Source: Helicoverpa zea (lineage: Eukaryota > Arthropoda > Insecta > Lepidoptera > Noctuidae). From it: a DNA stretch of 64,000 nt. The stretch lies in assembly GCF_022581195.2 (NCBI RefSeq), contig NC_061462.1:6386001-6450000 (forward strand), given 5' to 3'. The notes beneath the pieces are model-generated. The model was given only the letters and a program-made list of their open reading frames with translations, ran no database searches and was not told the DNA's origin. Shown here piece by piece: positions 37,401 through 49,400 of the stretch. Position numbers and translations under genes: made by a program. Every line of letters starts with the position of its first letter. Positions within the stretch are counted from its first letter, which is position 1.

Positions 37401-40400
37401 GCAAAGCGAATCGTAACGGAAAAAGGTATAATGTCATATTGTTGTGACTAGTCCCGATAGCAAAGAAATAAAAAAAAAACAAATCTTTTCAAATATCGAA
37501 GAAAACGTCTCGGAACATTCTCGATTTTAAGAAACAATTTTCTGATTCACAAGGGCGTCTTTTACGATTGACTGCTCAAATAGAAGTTGTTGACAACGAA
37601 AGACGCGACTTAATAAAACCTTACCTATTATAGAGAAAAATGCTGGATCAGCAATATCCGGAAAGGCAGCAATTTTCCTTGAACACAACGTATGGTTTTT
37701 TATAAAAATTCATATCAATATAAGTGAAAATAATGCTGCGTTAAGTTTATCAACCTTTACATCTATTACGATTTTTTTCATAAATAATAATAATTTATTT
37801 TGTGTTACTTAATAGATTTTTAAAAGAAGAAACATTTCATCACTAATTTCATGTTTGCTAACTCTAAATAAGTGTTAATTTTTGACTTATACTCTATACT
37901 TTCTCTCAGATAAGGAACTGGTCACGTGCTGTGATGACAACGGCCGCCTGACCCCTGATGTCACTACCAACCCCGTGTGCGCGCCCCTGCTCATCCCTCC
38001 CAATGACCCGGTCCACGGGCCGCAGGGAACTCAATGTATGAACTTCGTGAGGACTGGCACAACCAGGGATAGAGGATGCACTTCGCCTAATGCTCCGGCT
38101 GAACCCGTAAGTAAACCTTTTTTATCAAACTTTTTCTAAAACCGACAGATGCTGTGCCTTCTGTTTTCACACTGTGCTCCAACACTTACACAATGACTTA
38201 CATACCTCTATTGTCATTGCCGCTTGCGTGGCGAAATATTGAGACTCGAGTATTTAAGTTTGATTTCCATCGACTAGCCAAATAATAGGAGACGGACTAA
38301 AACCTAACTCTGTTTATTTTGGAGTGCTTTTTGTACCTGGGCTGCGATAACTCTTTCGAACTATCTTGAAGACCCGGCAGGCATCGACCCCAAAGGCCTA
38401 GCTTCTGTTCTACTCTAGCATTTTGATTTTAATTATCATAGCCGTAAAGTTGATATTACAATACTTAGAAGTTCTAATGATTCAAGTTGAGGTTTTTTAA
38501 GAGACTGTGATGTAGCCTTAAGTGGAGAGACACTGAATGTTTATGTGTCTAATGTTTTACTTGCCTAAATGTTTTAATGTGCTTTAAGAAGCGTATCTTC
38601 ATGTCTAACGAACCTCAAAGATTGCTTTTCTGATAAAGTGTCATTACGAAAACGACTTTTCAGTTATCTTGTGATATGAAATTGTTTGTTTAGAATTTTT
38701 AATCCACGTTACTAACGTTCTTTTAAATATAGCTAATTTTTTTTGTTGTTGTGGTTGTCGCTATATTTTGTCAATCTATTTATAGGGTAAATTACTGATT
38801 TTTTTGTAACTATTCAAAGGGATACGTTTTCTTTGTTAAGAAAAAAACCCGCTCTTAAAGCTCTTGGGAGTCGTTTCACTTTGAGTAGGGCTGCCATCTC
38901 GAATTTCACCAAACCCGGACAAAAATTAAAAAAACCCGGACATTTGGCCTAAATCACATTTTTCCCCGAACGAGTACGATTTTTTTTAAACAAAATAATA
39001 CCTTATTTGTAATCCATTTACTATTAGCATATTTAAATTCAATAAGGTGCTTCCTTACATGAAAAGTGTCCGGGTTTTCCCCGGACACTTCTTGAAACCC
39101 CGCCCGGACAGCCCCCGGACGGCGTCCAAACGAGGACAAATCCGGGGAAACCCGGACGGATGGCAGCCCTAACTTTGAGTGACTGTCGACGGAGGTCAAC
39201 AAGCTTCCTGGGACTTGTTTTGTCTTTGTACTTTTTATATGATTTTATTGACGAAACGGTTTCTGGTAGTGTCATACAATGCCCATGAGAGGGTTGATCT
39301 GACCCCTTTTTTTTCGAAAAAGGATTTCTGCTCGTTAGGCGTTAGGAAAGTAACAGGGATGTATACTATAATACTGTTATCAGAAAACAGTTCTTATTAT
39401 AGATCGAAGAATGGTTTTAAGTAGGCGTGCATTCTATTTTTAGTATTATTCGATTTTCACAGTCCACCCATCTATACATACATATCTTTCTCATTTGACA
39501 ATATTTCAGAATGTGAACAATAAATTCTTTCAAAATGCATTTGTTTCATAAAAATCCAATAATGTTTCTGTCTATTTAATTTTACGTCGCATATTTCATG
39601 GACAATATTTTGAGCAATTTTGTGAAACCCTTTTAATACTTAATAACGAGTCGTGGATATTTATTTTGTATATAACATTTTAGTGGGTGGTTATATTTTT
39701 GCTTATTTAGGCACACGTCAAGATATTTTACATGCGCTTTTATTAAATCTAAATGAATACTCAACAAACCCAACTTTAAGGTTTTGTAGAAAAACATGTA
39801 TACAGAAACACCTAGGATAAATTACTTCTTATAAATTAAGCTTCTAAAGAAATAAAGCTAATAATGTTATTTACACTCCCATTCCTAACTTCGTATTGAT
39901 TTAACGTTATTTGATTGTAGTCAGTGATTTATTCGTATGTACATCTTGAACCATTAATTTTCCTTCAAACGCCACTGATATATACCAAAGCTCTCAGAAT
40001 ATATGACTGCTTAATACTTAGGCGTCCGATATTTATTGCGAGCACAGAAATATAGTGAAAATCAGCTTTTACGATTTATTGTCAATAAGCAATACACAAA
40101 CTTTGTATAAATAAGTAATTTATTGTGTTTTCTTGACATGACATTTGATTTCGATGATCGATGGTTCAGACTTTTGGAGACCAATACAGAATATGCTCTA
40201 CTTTACTCATGACATGTTTATATACTTGTGACTTTTAGCCTGCATTGCTGTCTATATTTCAGACTGATTGAATTCCATCAAAGTTTGCAGTCGGTCTGAT
40301 ACTGATCAAATACCTAATCGTTGTTGCAACATAGTACAACATCTTCATACTGTTTTATGAGCCCAAATCAACTATTAGCCGACTAAATCTTTGTAATGTG

Positions 40401-43400
40401 CTCGGGCTCTTATTTGCAATGTCAGTTTCCTATTCCTCGTAAAGAAACAAATCAATGTTTCTTTTTTCATCTCTAGAGAATTATATTCCTTAACAGAAAA
40501 GGTTTGTAAAAATGTTCACATTTTGTCATATAATGTACATTTTATACAGATTACAACAGTCACAGCTTTCATGGACCTGTCCCTGGTATACGGCAGCAGT
40601 GCTGGTCAAGCCAACCCCGTCAGAGCTTTTCAAGGAGGACGCCTGCTGACCACCGTGAGAAGTGGCCGGGAGTGGCCGCCACAGGACCCGAACATCACCA
40701 TCACTTGCGAATCAGCGCAGTCGCCAAATGAACCTTGTTACCTGACTGGTAAGGTTGATTTTTAAATGACGGTTACAATTCTTTAATGAAAAATCTCCTG
40801 TTCATTATCGAGGATCATGCTTCTTAGAAACGCAGTATTCATTGTTCTATTTTTATGCTAGTCACTGTTGTTGGTTATTAGCATGAATATTATTTATTTA
40901 TACTGACGTACTGTTACATCGTGGACAATTTTTGTCTTATGTATGTGTTGATAGAATATTGTATTCTAACATATTATATTTCGTAAATTGCAAACAGATG
41001 AGCCGATAACAAAATATTTCGCTAATACCAAACGAGGCAACCGTTTGGCAACCAAACCGTTTTGTGTTGATACTACGAATAATCTAGTCTTGAAATATTT
41101 TTTCGGGAAACTGAACCAATATTTGTTTAGACATAAAATACTGGCTATCTTAGCTGAGAGGGTTTTCTTTAATCCTCTTAAGTATATTGACAGAATTTAA
41201 GGCAGCTTAAAGGAAACTGATCATTCTTAGCGAGTGCTTACACAACCATAAGCCGTTTGAGTACTGATGGGATCCCCTTGATCTTTGCTTATGAACCCCC
41301 GGGGGTAATTACTGGGTCAAGGTTGGTCCAATTAAAATTGGGGAAATTATTTAAATATACGTTTATACCGCGATTACCTAGCGGCACTTGAAAGAGCGTA
41401 CAAGCTATGCATTCTATTACATTGAAAATACATTGCTGTTTATGTTTGGTGTCAAACACATGTTGACAGGGAGTAGTGTCACTGTTTGTTTCTGTTTGCG
41501 AAACCGATAGCAACATATTGAATAGCTCGTTTGATAGTTACTTACTTTTCTTAAAAGAAAACTGCGGCGTAGGTATACAAAATCTAAATGACAATTTCCT
41601 TTCATTTCCTACAACTACAAACAACATAACGACTTTAGCGCTACTTACTTAGTTTATTTAGAGAAGAGCGTTTTTTAGTTTCTTTCGTGTATTTATTAAA
41701 ATTAATTTTCTTTTCCAGGTGATATCCGTGTGAACCAAAACCCTCAGCTCACGGTCCTCCAAGTTATTTTACTACGTGAACACAACCGCATTGCCGACAC
41801 TCTTGCGCATCTCAACCCTCACTGGAATGATGAGACTCTCTACCAAGAAGCAAGACGTATTCACATCGCGGAAATTCAACACATTAACTATTATGAATAT
41901 CTGCCTATTTTGTTGGGTAAGAATATCAGTATCAGTATTATTTTGTTCATAACATTCTATATTATAATTCAATTGTTTTATCACTACCTTTAGATTACTA
42001 AGCTTAGATCTTTTTATAAAAAAGTTGCTGTGACACAAGCAAGTCCCTCCGTGTACAGATATGACATGGTTTTAGTCTGCAACCTGCAACCGTGTTAAAT
42101 AATTGAATAAACCTGTGCAATAAACTTACTTACATAGCTATAAAATGAAAATACCTACTAAGTTGAGAATAAAACATTTTTCACTCACTTACGTAGGTAA
42201 TTGACGTTTAATAAAATCGTAGGCCATATTGAATTATAAGCCTTATCGAGTCATCGATCAAAATCGAATTGCTTATGGAAAGTTCCCTTCATTGTCCATA
42301 TCTTTTTATTGACAATCGAACTTTCAACTGTCCGAATTTCAAAAAGTGGTCCAAAATGCAATTACCACCTATCTACTCGTATACGAGATTGAATGAATAA
42401 GTAATATTTGCGTATGGAATGCGTGCACTGGAATATTTTCCAGCTATTTGCAAGGCCTTTCAACCTGTTGGACCATCGGAAATCGATGTGTGGCCGATTT
42501 AATGTATGGTAATTTTGTTGTCGTACTAGCATGGCTAGCAACCATGGATACCTTCGATAAATGCCAAAATAGCGTTACTGTTTTGTGCTAAATTGGAATT
42601 TATCTAGATCTTGAAATACATAAATATTTTTGCTAAATTTGACTCAATAAATTGTATTGAAGGGAGAAAAAAGTTGAAGTAGGAACATACCCGTACTGTT
42701 TTCATAGCTATTTTCAAATTGTTTCTGGTTTGTATTAGTATATAAGTTATTATATAAATAATTACTGAAGTTTTTTTATGTATAATGTACTAGCTTCTGC
42801 CCGCGGTTTCACCCGCGTCCCGGATGGTGACAAAACTCCTAAGTCCTTCTCCCGGGTCTAAGCTACCTCCGATCTAATTTTTAGCTTAAATGATTCAGCC
42901 ATTCTTGACTTATAAAATGTGTAACTAACACGACTTTCTTTTATATATTATGTATATTAATGTATATGCTTATGTACAGGCCACGAAAACATGGTGAAGA
43001 ACAAACTGATCTACCCGGGGGCTCATGGCTACATCAACGATTACAACCCCGGAGTAGATCCTTCAGTACTCGACGAGCATGCTACAGCTGCTTTCAGACA
43101 CTTCCACACATTAATTAGGGGTTACTTGAAGTAAGTACCTTTTTCATATTGCTATGTATGGTTAGTTCTGACCATATTTTCTGCACAAGAGGAACTGAAA
43201 TTTCTGAAAAAAATTACGTATAGTTCGGCCATTCAGAGAATGCGTTCCTGACACGTCGCGATTGAACTGACGACGTAACTACATTCATTGATTATTGATA
43301 TAATAATGTTGTTTTAATGCTCCTCAATTGTTAAAACGGTAAACAACCAGCAAAAATATTTTTATCGTAACTGCAACGCCATTGCAAAGTTACGTCGTCA

Positions 43401-46400
43401 GTTCAATCGCGACGTGTCAGGAACGCATTCTCTGAATGGCCGAACTATAATAATTCGTGGATTTTTTCGGAATTTTAAACCATGACTGTGTGACTGCCTA
43501 TATTTTTCTTATTCTCTATCATTAAAATCTGGGCATTAGTGCCTACCAGGTGTGCAATACATCCGTCTATAATAATGTTTTTGCCAAATTAGGTCTATTG
43601 GCATTGCGCCATAGGTACACTTATCGATTATTAATATTAATGAGATAGGAAATTGCAATCGAGATTCCATCTGGGTCTATAATGAAGGTCGAATTTACCA
43701 TAGTAATACAACTTTTAGGTGCTACATTATTATTTATTGACCTTAAATATATCTATTTGCTAGGTAGTTTAAGTTTACAGTCACATTAAAAATTGGCAAA
43801 ATTACCTACTTAATGGTTGATGTGTACTTCATGTTTAATTATTTTTCACAGATTAATTTCGGAGAATCGTCAAGTGGTCGGCACCGTGCGTATGAGTGAC
43901 TGGTTCAACAGGCCTCTTCTTCTGGAACTCGACAACGCCTTTGATCATTTAGCAAGAGGCCTCGCAACTCAGGAACAAGACTTTAGCGATCAGTTCTGGG
44001 ACTCCGAAATGACCCAATTCCTTTTCAAGTAAGTTCTTCCTAGTTGAAAGCTAATAAAACTTTGCTCTTCGAAGTAATACTACTAAAACTTCTTCATTCA
44101 ATGCCGAAAATATTTGATTCGCAAAAGATACAAATTACTAGGTACGTAAGTCTATAAATAAATTTCCAAATTAAGCTTCTGATATCAGCAATGAAGGGTT
44201 AACGATGGTCGGTAAATGTCGATGATTTACGACGAAAACAGTCGCCAAAATTGTGCTAAAATTTTACTATATATAGTATGGAAGATACGAGCGAGATTTA
44301 TTGCCTCATTAATATTAATACCAATTTAGGCTGTTATTATGGTATCAAATTGAAATGTCTATAGACATGACCTTTGTTACATCATGTGACAAGTTTGTGG
44401 TACATGAAGCATTTATTTCAAACTGCTTCCACCCGTGGTTTCACCTGGTCTTTTCCGCCTTGGATATATAAACAGTAGATTATGTGTAATATTCCGACAT
44501 AATTATAAAGTCATCAAAATTCATTCATAAAGTAGTTTTGCATGAAAGAAGAACCAAGAAACTTTTGCATTCGTAATAGGTAGGATTATCCTAATGCTTT
44601 GTACTAAAATCAAGCCAGTGGAATTCTCCTAAAATTAGATATGTAATGTACGAATGTCTTCTAAATAAATATATTTATCTGACTTCAAAGTTCGTACTAT
44701 CCTGACTTTGATGTCGCAATTCGAATTTACTTCGTATTCAACGTAATGTTGATTAGATTCATTTAACGTTTCTTATACAGACGGTTATGACGAAAATAAG
44801 TGAGATTGTCTTGTTTTGAATGGTTATTTTCTTTTGTTTTCAATGAAGGCCAATGTTACAAATAGGCATTAATTTGGTCAATTAAAACACAATTCAAATT
44901 GTTAGCCATCGGATCATTATCCCCTATAATCGTTCACGAATATCGTATGTGGATTATTAATTGGTTAAAAGTACTACAAAGTTTCAAAAGGAAACTTATA
45001 CGTATGTATACCTAAGTAGTTGAATTTCAGACAAATTCATGAATTTTCTATCAAGGATCATTAGTATAATCCCTAATTGTTTCGTGAAGAACAAAACCAT
45101 TTTGTATCAGAATTCTAAAGTTGAAAAGTATTAGATTTTCATTGTTGAAAATAATCCGATATAATCTGTTATTTATCCTAAATCCAGTTAACTAGTTGTT
45201 TGTTTGATTAACAAGTCTAACACCAAAACTTAGAATTTAATATTTCAAATGAATGTTGTTTTACGTGCAGGGCGTACATCCTTTTAAACAAGGTCGTGAT
45301 TATAAAATGTTTTAAAAATAATTGAAGCTTACTTAATGCTTATTACACAGCAACAGCTTTTCAGTGAAATTCTAAAAGGTTGTAATAACAATTCATGACT
45401 TGAAAATATACCTATGATTTTTCATAGTTACGCAACTTTATATTTTTGATGTAAGCTTAAAAAGTTAATTCTGATTTATCGTCTATTATAATTCAACAGA
45501 CTAGCATAGTTACCAAGTACACGTAAATTCCATAACCCAAATTCTTCGCAGTATTGCCCATTAAGGTTGGAACGTTGGCTAATAAAGACTACAACTTGGC
45601 CAATTTCGTAGTTTAATTATGAAAATACTTAAAATTTATACTTTATCTTCATTGCAGACGAAACAATACCTTTGGAGGTGACTTGCGTGCTACGGACATC
45701 CAGAGAGGTCGGGACCATGGATTGGGATCTTATTCAGCGACGAGAGCTGCTTGCGGCCTGTCTGTGCCCAAATCTTTCCATGACATGTTGGACTTCATTT
45801 CTGAAGAGGTGTGTGTTACTACTCTTAATATGTTATGAAGAAAATGCAAGGAATGCATAGTTAGATTGTGAAATATATATTGATGTGAATTTAACGAATC
45901 AACATAATTATGAGCTCTTAGATGTAAAGCAAGGTAGTAATAAGTGAGATTAATGCGTTAGGGCACAGTTATTTTTTATATATTTAACAGATAAGTTTGG
46001 CTTATGAAGACCTACATTGTCATGATATTTTATGGTAGTCTTCACATAGATGGCCATGTTGTGTGGCACAAAGCTCATTATATCCTCCTAGATAAACCTA
46101 TTATACCTCGGACAATGTACTTATACGGTCGAACTATTGTGATAATTAGGATGGTGCGAATTTACCTAGGTACTTGTGTGCGGTAGACTAGACCTGTTGT
46201 TTAGAAACCCTAATACAAAAGGGTCATAAGCTGACGGTTTGATAATATTATTTCTGACTCCAAAGCAAAACATATGAAACACGACTACAATAATTAATCC
46301 AATTTGTTACGACCACGAATTTGTTCCCGACGATGTATTACAACTGTGACATGTATCCACTACGTGCGGCGCCGAACTTTTATCTAAGTTCCCAATGTTC

Positions 46401-49400
46401 ATGCCCTGGATTATCATATCTAGGCAAACAAGAAAGTACTAAGAAACAACAATAAATTCCGAATTACAAGGATAACCTGCCAATGTGTCATTTTCTTCTT
46501 TTTCGATAGAAGTATCAAACAAAAGTGACACCGATATCAACATGTTAAAGATTAGACTTATTTATTCATTAAAGTCCGATTTAGTCTGACAGGTGATATA
46601 TTATTTCTTGGAAAACACAATCTAGCTTCGCCGAAGTCAGTCGAGGGTGGTTTATTTGATATGTGGTAAAGAATACGACGACATGTATTTTTCTCAACTT
46701 ATTTTTGGACCCGTCAAAATGTTACAACGGAGGCGTGAGTGGGCTTTCTTTACATATAAATTTATGTTGCCACGTAAGACATAATGCTTGAACAGAGTAT
46801 GTCGTATTATAAAAATAAAATGACTGTTTTATTTTACAAAGGTTTTTTGTCTGTCTAAGTTTAGACTTAGTATCATTAATTTTGCTCGACAACTATGAAG
46901 TTCTAGATCCGTTTATTTTGAGATACTCACATATCAAAACACTAACTTTGGCTGGCGATTTCACCGGCATAAACGGCCCATCTAATAATGAAGTAATTTT
47001 ACCGTTGGGTACTAGATCCTGAAATAAGCCTACATATTATTATAGCAACTATATATTACGTACTAGACAATTTGTCTTTGTATGTGTGTATTGAATTAAA
47101 TTAACGCAGCTCAGTAATTCCTAGAATAGACAGTATCTGACCTACGGCAATGCCATTCCTTACAGCTACCCGTGTTGTCTCAAAGATTAACGTCGTCAAC
47201 TTGCCAACTGTTATCTACTATTATAAATCTAGTTTAGTATGGCTTATAATAATTTAGGTCACAGTTGATGGCTGCCACAGGCTATTCAATATAAATTCTT
47301 GAGGCTCTGTAGGCTAACGTTATTTAGGAGAGATGACACTTCTAGTTTAAGCGGTTAAGTACTTTAGAGTAAGAGACGGTTAATGAAAGATGCAAACATA
47401 AAATATTGATACAATAATTGTAAATGTAGCTTCAATGTGAACTTTCCTCAATTCTTTAAACCCCTTTTTAGCTTGCACTGCGTACTAACAATTAAAAAAT
47501 ATTAGAAATTTGCTTATTATCACAGTAGTCCTGAAAAAGAATTTAGTTACACAACTAGTCTGTAATTATTAATTTAAAATATTCTGTTTATTTGAATTAT
47601 TTTATATCATCTGGAGCTCTGTACTATTAATATATAGGTACTTAATACATTTTAATAAGATTTGACGAATAAAAGAAGACTTTATTTTTAAATAATATCT
47701 ATTTGCTAGAAAAGTTATATTATATTAGAATCCGATATTGATAAGTCTTGTATTGTCAACTGAATTTTAACATAACTTTATTTGATACTTACATATTTTT
47801 ATCATATTATTCTGTAATTCAAAGGGCAGGCCCACGTAGGATACACATATAATATCTAACATTTAAGCTACGTATTGTGTTGCCCACAACATAATTATTA
47901 GTTAAAAAAACACGTATTAGTTACTTGTAACCTTTGTAATATTACAACAGTCAGTTCTCGTGTAGGTGGTCATACTGACGGCCGGAGTAATTAAGACAAA
48001 GCTTATTTTAGGACAAACCTTCGATCAATAATATCAATTCGGTCTATCGCAATAGGTTATGATAACATGAGACAAAGATTCGATTTAGTTTTCTAAAAAA
48101 CTAGAAATAATATAAGTCTACATTAAAACTTTGTCTTAGGCTAGATTTTTTAGCAAGACAACTTATAAATTAACCTACAAATATTTTTTCATCATATCTA
48201 TATAGACTGGAATCTCCGGAGAAGGCTCGGGACGTGATGATGACTTACAAAATGTTTTGTTCTAGTAGATGACGAATGCAATAACAAAAACCGATTAACA
48301 ATAAACAAACTATTACATAATACTTCTTCAACAGAATGTCGCAGTTCTTCAAGCTTTGTACGAAACCCCTCAAGATGTGGAACTAGTGGTAGCTGGATCA
48401 TTGGAACGCAACGTGCCCGGCGCGCAAGCTGGTCCAACGTACCTATGCATCTTGACTGAGCAGTTCTATAGAACTCGTGTTGGTGACCGATACTTCTACG
48501 AAAATGGAGCCGACCCCGACACTGCTTTTACGCCAAGTAAGTGTATTAATTTGTTGTATGTTCTTGTATTAATGGTATAGGGGTGCTGACTTAAACGTGT
48601 AAAGTTGCCTTTAGCAAAAAGTATTGTACATGGTTTTTTTTTTATAATAGCCTGAAAATTATAAATTAGAGATGATACTTGTAAAAAACACGAATTAGGT
48701 ACTTTATCAATATTCCTATTTTTTATAACAACTAAATGTTCATCTTCATGTTGTACCTACCTAATATTAGAGTAAAATAAAAGTTTAGGCTTTTAGCACT
48801 GTGACGCTATCTACATGTATGAATAATGATCGTCTTTGAAACCATAACTCTTCAGGGTACAACATTTATTTACTAAAACCACATTATTTCAAAACTTATC
48901 TGACATCATAGGAATGATGTGTCACCCTGTATATTTTCTAGAGAATTTCCAATCTGTCTTACAAATACGCAGACTCAGGATAAATTCTAAAAAAGATTTT
49001 GTTCAGAGTTTTTGTAAAGTCTAGCATTAAAGTTTCCTTGAATTTATTACTCTAACTTATGAGAATTTTGACGCATAAAATTATTGAGTTAGTTTATTGA
49101 ATTGAAGGTATAATTTTTACTGAGTCTTACATATAATTATGTGTTTTTTTTTCTATTTAGAAGATTCACATTTAGCCATAGTAAGTGTAAATAAAACGAA
49201 ACGACTGAGACAACATTTCAACAAAACATGTTTGCATTAAACTAAGCTCGACGTCAGAAATAATATCTAAGCAAAATGTTGAGTCAACATTAATCACAGC
49301 ATATGTGGTTTAAACAAAATTGTATAAAAGGAAGATTGTAAAAATTGTGTAGCTTACATTAACTTTTGGCTCATATAAATTAGTGTAGATACATAATTAT

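Larger units (their letters stand above)
38107..40549 (+). other. Peroxidase intron 5
   Basis: About 2.4 kb. It contains a 286-bp hAT element (38886-39171) and a copy of TIR family 1 (about 40257-40411). The frames on both strands between 38954 and 39424 fall on the hAT element or intron and are not genes. Confidence 0.6.

Noticed and set aside
44418..44470. Possible Helitron-like end in intron 9
   Set aside because: Only about 20 loosely matching bases remain and no CTAG or opposite end is visible.
48856..48933. Facing CAGGGTAC / GTGTCACCCTG words as a tiny MITE
   Set aside because: The inverted match is too short and imperfect to distinguish from chance.
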